From contig NZ_WUQZ01000001.1 of the NCBI RefSeq assembly GCF_009829075.1, forward strand, positions 244,007 through 308,006: DNA of 64,000 bases. The letters are read 5' to 3'. The notes beneath the pieces are model-generated. The model did no database searches, was not told where the DNA came from, and saw nothing but the letters and a program-made list of their open reading frames with translations. A program made the translations under genes and the position numbers. Source of the stretch: Sphingobacterium composti. Lineage in GTDB: Bacteria; Bacteroidota; Bacteroidia; Sphingobacteriales; Sphingobacteriaceae. Of the stretch, positions 41,093 through 50,194 are shown in pieces (positions within the stretch are counted from its first letter, which is position 1; every line of letters starts with the position of its first letter).

Positions 41093-43015
41093 TTAGTTTT
41101 GTTTAGCCCACCATAATGGCGTTAAGACCGCATCTGGTCCTCCAAGTAAACTAACAGCTTGATCATAACCAGCTTTGTCTGCACTCTCTAGGTTTGAAGG
41201 GTATTTCAAACGTTGAGGGAAAAATTTAATCTGGTTTGTCATAAAGTTACTGCTTGTTAACGCTGGAAGATTAGGTAATGGGTTTTCGACAGCAGGATTC
41301 TCAAAGAATGGTAGACCTAATCTACGGTGATCTGACCATGCTTCAAGTGGCAACCAAGGCATATTGGCAATATATTTTTGCGTAATAATTTTAGTCAATG
41401 CATCATTACGAACAGTACCATTTTTATATATAGTATTAACTGGGTATTGTATAGTTGTTGTTCCAGATGTACCAGTATATCCATCTATATAACTCATAGT
41501 ACGTGAGTTTCCAGGCTCTGTGGTGTGTGTGAATTTTACTGATGTTCCCACTCTATTATAAGATTCAGAATTTAGATACGCTGTAACAAATTCACTCACA
41601 CCATGGTATTCGAAATTTGCTTTTATACCATTTTCGTAAGCAGCTTGTGCGGTCGTGCCTGTATTCCATCCTTTTAATGATGCCTCTGCAAGTAAAAAGT
41701 AAGTTTCCCAATTTGCGAAGAAAATGCGGTGTGAATTACTAGTTCTATATGCCTTAGATAGACCTGGTATTTTACCAATTTGCAACGAGCGAATAGGATT
41801 GACCGAACCCATTGGGCCAAAATCACCAGCAACAGCTGTACTCCAAGTGTTTTTAACATCTATATCTAATGTATCTGTATTAAAACCAGTCACCTTAGGA
41901 AATCTAACTTTTGTAATTGTAGCATCACTCGCATATGATGGATAGTTGGAGAATGTATTACTGTTAAAATCCCCAGGTATAAAAAATGTTTTATAGGCTC
42001 TTGGGTCAATTGTATTAGGAAGTCCATCAAAGAAATATCCAGCGGTAGGATCATTAGTTTTAGTTGAATAATGCCCTAGCATTTTTTTGCCAATGTAATT
42101 TTCTGGCTTGATGGCGCTATGCAAATTAGATTCTAATTGCTCTTCAGATTTTACTCCTCCTAAACCTACATATAGGTTATTTAAAGTAGTTGATAAAACT
42201 TGCCCATTCCATTCTCTACTCATGACGCCTGTTAATGCGTCCCATCCTGGTTTTTCTGCAACTTTGAAATTTTGATCAGTTGCTGTGATTAATTTATTAG
42301 TCGCTACTGCACTTTCAAATTCAGTTTTCGCTTTATTTGGGTCAACTTCAGCTATACGCATAGCTAATCTCAATCGCATAGAATTTGCATAACTGACCCA
42401 TTTATCCCAATCATATTTGTATGCAGGATCGTGGTTTTGGAGTTTGTCAGGACGTGCAATAGAAGCATCGATTTTACTTGAAGCATCTTTTAACTCCTCC
42501 AATAAAAAGTAATATACATCTTTAGTCGACTTAAACTCTGGATTTTTACCAGCAAATGCCTCAGTAGGAATAGCGCCAAAATTGTCAGACAATTCACTCA
42601 TCAAGTATACTCTCCAAATTCTAGCTACTTGAATTAGGTTACCATTATAAGGTTGGGCGGTTCCATTTTCAGCTTTCATATCAGCAATTTGAATTGCTGT
42701 ATTTGCATTATTTAACCATCCTGATATATAATTCCAATAGTCATTTGTCCAGCCATCATTGTAGCCTCCTGTGGCAAGACCACCAGAAAGGTGTTGTCTT
42801 CCTGCTGATTTCCAGTATAATACAAATGCTCTCTCTGCTATATGCGGATCTTGTTGTGCACCGATGATTGAATTATTTATAAAATATTCTACCTGAACCT
42901 GATTTTCATTCGCTTGGGTAGGGTTGGTGTTTATTTCATCAAATTTCGAACAGCTCGAAAATGATGTCACTGCTAAAGCAATTGCTAATGTCAGTTTTGT
43001 GAATTTCGTTTTCAT
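41093..43015 (-). CDS. SusD/RagB-like outer-membrane lipoprotein (SusD_2 type)
   Basis: 640 residues with a lipoprotein signal (ALAVTSFSSC, Cys at residue 22) followed by FDEINTNPTQANENQ, the start typical of the second SusD family (PF12741 type) rather than the classical one. Helical segments include LIQVARIWRVYLMSELSDNF and YANSMRLRLAMRIAEVDPNK; the late TYFLLAEASLKGW and WLPLEAWSDHRRLGLPFF are also characteristic. Longer than most members. It begins 11 bp after the SusC stop and acts as its surface binding partner. Confidence 0.92.
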   Translation of the reverse strand: MKTKFTKLTLAIALAVTSFSSCSKFDEINTNPTQANENQVQVEYFINNSIIGAQQDPHIAERAFVLYWKSAGRQHLSGGLATGGYNDGWTNDYWNYISGWLNNANTAIQIADMKAENGTAQPYNGNLIQVARIWRVYLMSELSDNFGAIPTEAFAGKNPEFKSTKDVYYFLLEELKDASSKIDASIARPDKLQNHDPAYKYDWDKWVSYANSMRLRLAMRIAEVDPNKAKTEFESAVATNKLITATDQNFKVAEKPGWDALTGVMSREWNGQVLSTTLNNLYVGLGGVKSEEQLESNLHSAIKPENYIGKKMLGHYSTKTNDPTAGYFFDGLPNTIDPRAYKTFFIPGDFNSNTFSNYPSYASDATITKVRFPKVTGFNTDTLDIDVKNTWSTAVAGDFGPMGSVNPIRSLQIGKIPGLSKAYRTSNSHRIFFANWETYFLLAEASLKGWNTGTTAQAAYENGIKANFEYHGVSEFVTAYLNSESYNRVGTSVKFTHTTEPGNSRTMSYIDGYTGTSGTTTIQYPVNTIYKNGTVRNDALTKIITQKYIANMPWLPLEAWSDHRRLGLPFFENPAVENPLPNLPALTSSNFMTNQIKFFPQRLKYPSNLESADKAGYDQAVSLLGGPDAVLTPLWWAKQN

Positions 43016-43026
43016 TATAATAAATT

Positions 43027-46000
43027 TTAGAAGCCCAGAGAAATATTTAAAAAGTACGAGCGTGATGTTGGGAATGATAAATACTCAAATCCCACAGCAT
43101 TAGTGCTAATAGCATATACAGATTCTGGATCTACACCATTTGCATGGCTTTTAATCATCCATACATTGTTTGCAGATAGTGAGAATTTCGCACTCTTTAC
43201 AACAGACGTATTTAATAATCTAGCTGGAATGCGATAGCTTAATTGAACATTTCTCAAACGAATGTTAGTCGCATCATATAAGTTTTCTTCTGTGATACCC
43301 AAATTTCCAGATGTATTAGTTACTTGATTCCAATATTGTTGGTGTGTAACTTCTTTCGTATTTACAGTATAACCACCACTTCCGTCACTTACTACTCCTT
43401 CTACAACGAATGGTGCTCGCTCTCCGTTAACAACTGTTTCAGCTGCAAGTCCAGCGCGTTGTAATGCTAAATTAGTTCCTGAGAAGAATTTTCCTCCAAA
43501 ACGTCCGTCTATTAGAAAGGATAAACCAATGTTTTTATAAGCAAATGAGTTGTTTATGCCTATAAGCGCTCTGGCACTTTGGTCTCCTAAAAGGAATTTA
43601 TCATCGCTTGCGGTTGGAAGGCCGTTTCCATTAATTATTTTTTGACCATAATAAGGACTATTTTCATCTTCTACTCTTGTGTATTTAGTTCCGTATATAG
43701 TTCCATAGCGTTGTCCAACAGTACTATTAACCTGTAAATTGTCAAATCCACCTAAAGGATAAAGTCTTAGTTCATCTGTTAATGCAATTAGTTCATTAAG
43801 ATTTTTTGAATAATTTACATTAATATCCCACATCAACGTTTCTGGATTTTTCAATACATTAATCCCAACCATAGTTTCAATACCTTTATTCTGAATATTA
43901 CCAGCATTAGCCATGTAATTTTTGTATCCAGAAAGTGGGTTCATTGAAAGTCGAATCAATTGATTTGTTGCATTAGTTTTGTAATATGCAAAATCTAATG
44001 ATAAGCGATTGAATAATTTCACATCAAAACCTACTTCAAATGACTTTAACAATTCGCTTACTAGATTTGGATCGTAAAGTGTTTCGTTTTTAGAAGCTGT
44101 TGTATAACCATTCGGGTCTTTACCTATCGAATACGTGTTATACAAGCTATATGGAGGTAAGCTACTACCAGTTTCAGCATATGATGCTCTGACTTTAGCA
44201 AAATTTAGCCATGAAGGATTGTTGCCTCCGGTCTTTTCAATCATATCAGAAATAACCAAGGACGTACTGATCGATGGATAAAAATAAGATCTATTAGCTT
44301 TACTTAACGTAGATGACCAGTCATTTCTGCCTGTAACATTGATAAACCAGAAATTATCGTAGTTTATTTCAGCAGTTCCAAATAGAGAGTTGATTTGTTT
44401 TTCGCTTATACCTTCTGAAAAACCTGGGTTTCCTTCTGAATTACCTAAAGTAAATAAATTTGGAACTGTCAACGATCCCGCAGATGAAGATAACCAATTC
44501 GAATTTTGTTTCATTATCTGACCGAAAAGTGATGCTGATCCATTCCATTTTCCAAATAAATTATCTTTACGCGCATTCAAACTCACAATGTAATTGCGTT
44601 CATTGAAATTGTCTGATCCAACACCATATGAATTAGGTAAAGAAGATCCTGTATATGTTCTGCTATCAAATTTGGTGTTATACAAATCAGATCCAGCTCT
44701 AAAGTCAGCGTCTAACCAATCGTTAAATCGATATTTAATGGTAGCATTTAATAAGAAACGATTTCTAGAATCTTTATTTAATTTATTGCTAACAGCCCAA
44801 TAAGGATTCACTGTGTTACTGTTATTATACCATGTTTGATTTACAGCTAATTGATCCATCCCACTTTGAAATTCTGTAATATCAATTGTGTTTGGGGTTA
44901 ATAATGCAACTGAGTAATAATTACCTGCATTAGATCCGCCTACAGCTCTGTTATTAGCAACTGTATTCATATACTGAACTTTGATATCTGTAGTCCATCT
45001 TTTTTCTTTACCGAAAGTAGATGTTAATTTTGACATTAAATTTAGACGATCTAATTTAACACCAGGCGTTTTGCTATTGTCATGCAAATAAGTGGCTGAA
45101 GTATATATGTTAGTCCCTTCACTCAAGGATTGTTGGAAAGTAAGATTATGGGTAGTATTAAATCCAGTTTTGAAAAAATTACCTAAGTTGTCGTAAACTT
45201 GTAATGTGCGTGATTTATCGTCCCATCCAGTAACAGATTGTCCTGTGATTTTTTCACCCCAATTACTTCCTGAGGTTGCATTAAATACTCCATCGGATCC
45301 TTGAGAAAAATCTTTTTGAAGTTCAGGAGTAACAAATAAGTTTTCTAATCCCATTGTAGCTGAGTATGAAATTCCTGCACCTCTACTACTTTTTCCTGAT
45401 TTTGTAGTGATTAAGATTACACCATTTAATGCACGTGAGCCATATAGAGCAGATGCAGCACCACCTTTCAGTACCGACATGCTTTCTATATCTTCAGGGT
45501 TTAAGTCTCCTAAACCATTGCCCATATCTGCAGACGGATTCCAAAAATCGTTATTGGATGCGCCAGCGAAATTTTCCATTGGAACACCATCTACAACAAT
45601 TAATGGTTGGTTGTCACCTGTAAATGATGTAAAACCTCTTAAAACTATTTTAGAAGATGAGGCAGGGCCTGCTGAACCTTTTATAATTTGAAGACCAGCA
45701 ACTTTACCAGTCAAGGCATTAGCAATGTTGTTTTCTCTAGCATCTACTAATGCTTCACCTTTAATATCTTGAAAAGAATACCCAAGAGATTTTTTTTCTC
45801 TTTTAATCCCCATCGCAGTTACCACCACTTCGTCGATGCCACTTGCATCTTGTTCTAATGTAACATTAACGCTTGTTCCTGATACTGTGATTTCTTGTGT
45901 CAAATACCCAATAATAGAAAATTTAAGTTTCTCTCCATTATTAGCTTGAATGGTGAAGTTACCATTTGAGGTTGATTGAGTGGCTCTATTGGTTCCAGTC

Positions 46001-46137
46001 ACCGTTATAGTAACTCCCGGCAAGCCTCCATTTGCATCTGTTACTCTCCCCGTAACAGATTGCTGCGCAAATACCGTTGTGATGCTGAGTATCAACATCA
46101 AAATGGAAATGCTCCAATGTTTGTAATAATTGTTCAT
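43027..46137 (-). CDS. SusC/RagA family TonB-linked outer-membrane receptor (second locus)
   Basis: 1036 residues. Signal peptide (LMLILSITTVFAQQ), carboxypeptidase-like domain (VTGRVTDANGGLPGVTITVT), linker DEVVVTAMGIKREKKSLGYS, plug (LRGFTSFTGDNQPLIVVD; LYGSRALNGVILITTKSGKS) and a barrel with a terminal Phe (YFLNISLGF). No STN domain. It follows the second ROK gene by 24 bp on the same strand, so the regulator is the first gene of its own target operon. With the GH29 gene the system probably imports fucosylated oligosaccharides. Confidence 0.94.
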   Translation of the reverse strand: MNNYYKHWSISILMLILSITTVFAQQSVTGRVTDANGGLPGVTITVTGTNRATQSTSNGNFTIQANNGEKLKFSIIGYLTQEITVSGTSVNVTLEQDASGIDEVVVTAMGIKREKKSLGYSFQDIKGEALVDARENNIANALTGKVAGLQIIKGSAGPASSSKIVLRGFTSFTGDNQPLIVVDGVPMENFAGASNNDFWNPSADMGNGLGDLNPEDIESMSVLKGGAASALYGSRALNGVILITTKSGKSSRGAGISYSATMGLENLFVTPELQKDFSQGSDGVFNATSGSNWGEKITGQSVTGWDDKSRTLQVYDNLGNFFKTGFNTTHNLTFQQSLSEGTNIYTSATYLHDNSKTPGVKLDRLNLMSKLTSTFGKEKRWTTDIKVQYMNTVANNRAVGGSNAGNYYSVALLTPNTIDITEFQSGMDQLAVNQTWYNNSNTVNPYWAVSNKLNKDSRNRFLLNATIKYRFNDWLDADFRAGSDLYNTKFDSRTYTGSSLPNSYGVGSDNFNERNYIVSLNARKDNLFGKWNGSASLFGQIMKQNSNWLSSSAGSLTVPNLFTLGNSEGNPGFSEGISEKQINSLFGTAEINYDNFWFINVTGRNDWSSTLSKANRSYFYPSISTSLVISDMIEKTGGNNPSWLNFAKVRASYAETGSSLPPYSLYNTYSIGKDPNGYTTASKNETLYDPNLVSELLKSFEVGFDVKLFNRLSLDFAYYKTNATNQLIRLSMNPLSGYKNYMANAGNIQNKGIETMVGINVLKNPETLMWDINVNYSKNLNELIALTDELRLYPLGGFDNLQVNSTVGQRYGTIYGTKYTRVEDENSPYYGQKIINGNGLPTASDDKFLLGDQSARALIGINNSFAYKNIGLSFLIDGRFGGKFFSGTNLALQRAGLAAETVVNGERAPFVVEGVVSDGSGGYTVNTKEVTHQQYWNQVTNTSGNLGITEENLYDATNIRLRNVQLSYRIPARLLNTSVVKSAKFSLSANNVWMIKSHANGVDPESVYAISTNAVGFEYLSFPTSRSYFLNISLGF

Positions 46138-46161
46138 AATTGTTTGTGATAATTTGCGTTT

Positions 46162-47337
46162 TTAATTTTTTATTAACTCCTTACTTTGCATGACAGCTAT
46201 ACAAGCCGCTGCTATTGTTTCAATATTTTCTAAGTCTGATATTTCGATAGTTGTTTTTTGAGAAAGTCTAGGGATACAAAATATATGTATAGATGATTGA
46301 ATTTCGGGCAACAAAATAGCTCCAAAAGTAGCTCCTATTCCACTTATTATTACTTTTTCAGGATTTAGAATATGTATTAATGTGGCTATACCTTTGCCTA
46401 ACATAAATCCCATTTTTTTGATGGCATGTATACTCAATTGGTCACCTAATTTATAGGCCTGAGTAAGGGATATCAAAAATTGAGATCTATCTTCATTATG
46501 TACATGTGGGGCAAGGAGTGATACTTCTCCTTGTTTGAGACACTCTTTAATATATTCTACTGCTGATTCAAGTGAAGCTTCTACCTCTAGACATCCTTTT
46601 TTGCCACATGAGCAAAGTTTGCTTTCATCTGCTAGAGGAATGTGACTAAATTCACCAGCAAAACCATTAAAACCTCTGAACAATTGTTGATCTACGATGA
46701 TGCCTAACCCAACTCCCCATGTCAGGTTAATTACTAGGGAATGATTTGTTTGTTTTGCTTTGCCGAAATTCTTCTCCGCTATTGCTATTGCTGAGGAGTC
46801 ATTTTCAATATAAGTATCTATAGAAAATTCTTTTTTGAATCTGTACGGGAGGTCGTGCAGAGGAGAATCTTTTGAATATGAATTATTAACGCCGTATTGG
46901 GAATCTACGAACCCTGGTGTTGTAATACCAATTTTATAGATAGGATTTGCCTTATTATCTCGTATTACAATTTTGACCTGCTCTACTAACGTATCGTATA
47001 TTTTGGCGTCATCCATTTGGGTAATATTAATTTCCAATTCATCCATTATGGGCTCGTTAAGGAAATTGAATAATCCAATTCTAATTGAGTAACGGCTTAT
47101 ACAAACAGTAATAATGTTTCCGAGTTTTTCTTTGTTTATGCTGTACGAGGCTGCGCGTCTGCCTCCAGTTGATGCACGCAATCCTTGAGAATGAACAAGA
47201 TTGTGTTCAACTAAATGGTGGATTGCCTTCGCAACTAATGGGACACTTTTGCTAATAACGTTGCTTATTTCCGCAATGGATTGTGATCCAGAGAAGTAAA
47301 TGGATTTTAGTATTTGCGTATGTAATTGGTCAAACAT
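46162..47337 (-). CDS. ROK family transcriptional regulator (second of two paralogs)
   Basis: 391 residues with the same layout as the regulator at 37889: an N-terminal winged helix (SIAEISNVISKSVPLVAKAI), then GITTPGFVDSQ, NLTWGVGLGIIVD, GEFSHIPLAD and CSCGKKGCLEVEAS. The two proteins share most motifs but differ clearly in the DNA-recognition part, so they arose by an older duplication. It stands first in the SusC/SusD operon, pointing to autoregulation, and is divergent from the DUF5009 gene, which it may also control. Confidence 0.9.
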   Translation of the reverse strand: MFDQLHTQILKSIYFSGSQSIAEISNVISKSVPLVAKAIHHLVEHNLVHSQGLRASTGGRRAASYSINKEKLGNIITVCISRYSIRIGLFNFLNEPIMDELEINITQMDDAKIYDTLVEQVKIVIRDNKANPIYKIGITTPGFVDSQYGVNNSYSKDSPLHDLPYRFKKEFSIDTYIENDSSAIAIAEKNFGKAKQTNHSLVINLTWGVGLGIIVDQQLFRGFNGFAGEFSHIPLADESKLCSCGKKGCLEVEASLESAVEYIKECLKQGEVSLLAPHVHNEDRSQFLISLTQAYKLGDQLSIHAIKKMGFMLGKGIATLIHILNPEKVIISGIGATFGAILLPEIQSSIHIFCIPRLSQKTTIEISDLENIETIAAACIAVMQSKELIKN

Positions 47338-47466
47338 GGTTAATATAAATCTTGTATAAAGTTAGTGTTATTATTTAATTAAATCCAAATACTTTTTAAA
47401 ATAAAAAATAAGTTTGTTGGAGATTCTTGTGATTTTTAATATCAATATGATTTCTTAAGTATTTCT

Positions 47467-47474
47467 TATCTTCG
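47467..47474 (+). promoter_or_regulatory. Probable -7 element (TATCTTCG) of the DUF5009 gene
   Basis: Seven of eight positions fit TAnnTTTG; it lies 28 bp before the ATG at 47503 in the 165-bp region shared with the divergent ROK gene. Confidence 0.35.
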
Positions 47475-47502
47475 TCATATTTTTTTAAATTCTATCTAAC
47501 AA

Positions 47503-48714
47503 ATGAAACAACGTTATTATTCACTGGATGTGTTTAGGGGAGCGACAGTAGCGCTGATGATTATGGTGAACAATCCCGGAACTTGGTCTTCTATGTTCGC
47601 GCCTTTAAAGCATGCACCTTGGCATGGTTGCACACCTACGGATTTAGTTTTCCCATTTTTCTTGTTTGCAGTGGGTAATGCCATGTCTTTTGTGATACCA
47701 AGATTGCAAGAAGCTGGAGACGCTATTTTTTGGAGAAAAGTAATTAAGCGTACAATCTTAATATTTTTGATTGGCCTTGGGTTGAATTGGTTTCCTTTTT
47801 TGCAATGGATAGACGGGACATTACAATTCAGAGAATGGGTGAGTAGTATTGACCCGAGCAAAGGTGTACGTATTTTAGGTGTACTTCAGCGTATTGCGAT
47901 AGCTTATTTCTTTGCTTCGGTATTAGCTTATTATTTTAAGCCGAAGTCACTTATTTATATTTCTGCTGCAATATTATTAGGCTATTGGGCTGTTTGCTCT
48001 TGGTTAGGTAGCGATGATCCGTATAGCTTGACAGGTTGGTTTGGTACCGAGATAGATAAATCTATCTTAGGTGTAGCACATATGTACAAGGGAGAAGGTA
48101 TTCCTTTTGACCCGGAAGGATTGATGAGTGTTTTTCCTGCGATTGTGCAGGTGGTTTTCGGGTATTTGGTAGGTGTGTTTATCAAAAATCAAGGTCAAGT
48201 AGATTGGTTGTGGAAGAAAGTTCCTGCTTCGAATGAGGCTCACTTCAAGCTATTATCTGGACTTCTGGTTACAGGATTTATATTGGTAGTCTTGGGCTGG
48301 ATTTGGTCATTAGGATTTCCAATTAACAAGAAAATTTGGACGAGTTCGTATGTGTTATATACCACCGGTTTAGCAATAATGACTATTGCTGGAATGGTCT
48401 GGTACATTGAGGTGCAAGGGGTGAAAAACTGGTTAACTAAATTCTTTGACGTATTTGGAAAAAATCCGCTATTCATATTTGTATTAAGTGGATTATTGCC
48501 AAAGGCTACAGCTTTGATTCGTATTCCTAATGGTTTCAATGATGCTGGTATACAAAAATTCACGACTCCATTCGCATGGTTCTATAATAATGTTTGTGCG
48601 CAATTGCCAGGGCCGCCAGAAGTTGGTTCGTTTGTGTATTCGTTGATTTTTTTAGCCATTATGTGGGTAATTGTTTATTTCATGGACAAAAAAGGTATTT
48701 ACGTAAAGGTGTAG
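47503..48714 (+). CDS. DUF5009 / HGSNAT-like membrane acyltransferase
   Basis: Polytopic inner-membrane protein of 403 residues with about ten helices. The N-terminus RYYSLDVFRGATVALMIMVN followed by HAPWHGCTPTDLVFPFFLF is the hallmark of the family related to heparan-alpha-glucosaminide N-acetyltransferase; His41 in PWHGCT is the expected active-site residue. The human relative moves an acetyl group across the membrane to glucosamine. Divergent from the ROK/SusC/SusD operon, it may acetylate an amino sugar freed in the periplasm. Functional detail is inference. Confidence 0.88.
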   Translation: MKQRYYSLDVFRGATVALMIMVNNPGTWSSMFAPLKHAPWHGCTPTDLVFPFFLFAVGNAMSFVIPRLQEAGDAIFWRKVIKRTILIFLIGLGLNWFPFLQWIDGTLQFREWVSSIDPSKGVRILGVLQRIAIAYFFASVLAYYFKPKSLIYISAAILLGYWAVCSWLGSDDPYSLTGWFGTEIDKSILGVAHMYKGEGIPFDPEGLMSVFPAIVQVVFGYLVGVFIKNQGQVDWLWKKVPASNEAHFKLLSGLLVTGFILVVLGWIWSLGFPINKKIWTSSYVLYTTGLAIMTIAGMVWYIEVQGVKNWLTKFFDVFGKNPLFIFVLSGLLPKATALIRIPNGFNDAGIQKFTTPFAWFYNNVCAQLPGPPEVGSFVYSLIFLAIMWVIVYFMDKKGIYVKV

Positions 48715-48716
48715 TT

Positions 48717-48779
48717 AATTTGAAAATTTGTGAATGAGGTGATTGTAAAAAGATTCTATAATTTTCAAATCTCCAAATT
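48717..48779. repeat. AT-rich imperfect inverted repeat (AATTTG ... CAAATT)
   Basis: AATTTGAAAATTTG at 48717-48730 is mirrored by ATTTTCAAAT ... CAAATT ending at 48779. It sits between the DUF5009 stop and the rpsO promoter. It may be a degenerate intergenic repeat or a weak terminator; it lacks a T tail. Confidence 0.3.
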
Positions 48780-48803
48780 ATTTTCATTTTCCAATTTAAT
48801 CCT

Positions 48804-48811
48804 TACCTTTG
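48804..48811 (+). promoter_or_regulatory. -7 element (TACCTTTG) of rpsO
   Basis: TACCTTTG, an exact TAnnTTTG match followed by CA, lies 42 bp before the rpsO ATG, leaving a short leader in which S15 autoregulation could act. Confidence 0.6.
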
Positions 48812-48852
48812 CAGACAATTAATAATTTTTAACACTTTAATATTATTCAAGA

Positions 48853-49131
48853 ATGTATTTAAGTAAAGAATACAAAGCTGGTATCTTCGCAGAATTTGCT
48901 GGTGCAGCTGAAAACACTGGTTCTGCAGAAGGACAAGTTGCTTTATTCACAAAAAGAATTGCTCACTTAACTGAGCACTTGAAAAAAAACAGAAAAGATT
49001 TTAATACACAACGTTCTCTACAAAAATTAGTAGGTAAACGTCGTTCATTATTAGCTTATTTGTACAAAAAAGATATCAACCGTTACCGTGCGATTATCAA
49101 AGGTTTAGGTTTACGTGATATCATCAAGTAA
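48853..49131 (+). CDS. rpsO: 30S ribosomal protein S15
   Basis: 92 residues, normal length for S15. It binds the central domain of 16S rRNA early in small-subunit assembly. The typical helices are seen: GSAEGQVALFTKRIAHLTEH and LKKNRKDFNTQRSLQKLVGK, then RRSLLAYLYKKDINRYRAII. Single-gene transcript with its own promoter and terminator. As in many bacteria it lies near pnp, but here a minus-strand lipoprotein gene has come between the two. Confidence 0.97.
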   Translation: MYLSKEYKAGIFAEFAGAAENTGSAEGQVALFTKRIAHLTEHLKKNRKDFNTQRSLQKLVGKRRSLLAYLYKKDINRYRAIIKGLGLRDIIK

Positions 49132-49152
49132 GCTTATACAGTGAAAAGCTTT

Positions 49153-49183
49153 AAAGCCATCCAGTTTTGGATGGCTTTTTTTT
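49153..49183 (+). terminator. Terminator after rpsO
   Basis: AAAGCCATCC (49153-49162) pairs with GGATGGCTTT (49169-49178) around a 6-nt loop and runs into a T-run. It overlaps the end of the convergent minus-strand gene. Confidence 0.9.
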
Positions 49184-50057
49184 ATGCATAACCATAATGT
49201 CCAATCCAAGTTATTTTTTTCTCTGTTAAATTTAATTGTATATCCAAAAAATAATATCCTCCGTCAGAGAGAGTTGGGAAATCTGCTTCTAGAATATTGA
49301 TGGCTTCAAGTGATAAAAATAATTTTATGATTTTATGTCCGTTTTGGTCTATATAGGGCAACATTTTTTTATAATAAGATTCATAGTAGCAACAGGGTTC
49401 TCCCTTAGGTGTAGTTAAAAGTTTCGTTTTGGGCTTAGGAGTCAAGTATGGTACATGCTCATTATTCTCAATTACTTTAGTCTTAGGCATAATATTGTCC
49501 ACGGTGTCTTTTATTAATCGCTCTATTTCAAATAATGCTTCATCATCAATCTTAAATATTTCTGTGAATTCTTTTTTACCTTTTAGGTGCACTGTTGTCC
49601 ATGTCTCATATTGTATTATGTGGTACTTCGGAAACCTTTGAGTGGTATATGTGCTTTTAATTTTAAGAGTAGTAGAATCAATCCTACGTACAAAATCAAT
49701 TTTTCCATTCTTTATAAATTCTACATATCCATTTGTAAGAAGAAGAGTGTCATTTGTGAGAAAAATACTGTCCTTTTTAATTTTTGCTTTTCCTTTTTTG
49801 TAATCAGTATATATTTCTCCTCCATAAATATTTTCTGGGTCTTGTATATGCTTTTTATAACTTAATGAATATATGCTGTCTTCAAAAATAGTTAATTGAT
49901 AATCTAATGTGTCATGGTCACCATACTTGCCTGGAATAACAGTTTCAGTAGTTAATAGCATAGGTTTAGAAATTGCATTATCAGATTGTTGATTACATGA
50001 AAGAATTATGAAAAATAAGAGTATAATTAAAGTGTTGAAATAATGAGATCTAAACAT
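49182..50057 (-). CDS. Lipoprotein of unknown function
   Basis: 291 residues with a lipoprotein signal (LLFFIILSCNQQ, Cys about residue 21). The mature part has repeating beta-like segments (YQLTIFEDSIYSLSYKKH; DTLLLTNGYVEFIKNGKIDF) and a late Cys-Cys (GEPCCYYESYYKKMLPYID), an uncommon motif in a lipoprotein. No family recognised. It is inserted between rpsO and pnp on the opposite strand. The codon usage is even more AT-rich than its ribosomal neighbours, in line with an accessory gene. Confidence 0.6.
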   Translation of the reverse strand: MFRSHYFNTLIILLFFIILSCNQQSDNAISKPMLLTTETVIPGKYGDHDTLDYQLTIFEDSIYSLSYKKHIQDPENIYGGEIYTDYKKGKAKIKKDSIFLTNDTLLLTNGYVEFIKNGKIDFVRRIDSTTLKIKSTYTTQRFPKYHIIQYETWTTVHLKGKKEFTEIFKIDDEALFEIERLIKDTVDNIMPKTKVIENNEHVPYLTPKPKTKLLTTPKGEPCCYYESYYKKMLPYIDQNGHKIIKLFLSLEAINILEADFPTLSDGGYYFLDIQLNLTEKKITWIGHYGYA

Positions 50058-50111
50058 ATTTTAAAGGGGGTTCTTGCTGTATAAAAATACTATTTTAAGG
50101 AAAATATTCAG

Positions 50112-50119
50112 TACCTTTG
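50112..50119 (+). promoter_or_regulatory. -7 element (TACCTTTG) of pnp
   Basis: An exact TAnnTTTG match 76 bp before the pnp ATG; the resulting leader of about 70 nt could hold an RNase III-type autoregulatory hairpin, though none is obvious. Confidence 0.55.
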
Positions 50120-50194
50120 TTCTGAATTTTTAAAGGTCATAAAAATCGATGCATCAGTAGAATAAAGAGGAAAATGCATCATTATTAAAAAACA

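Noticed and set aside
45407..45691. Plus-strand frame of 94 codons inside susC
   Set aside because: Antisense to the conserved plug domain of SusC; no start context.
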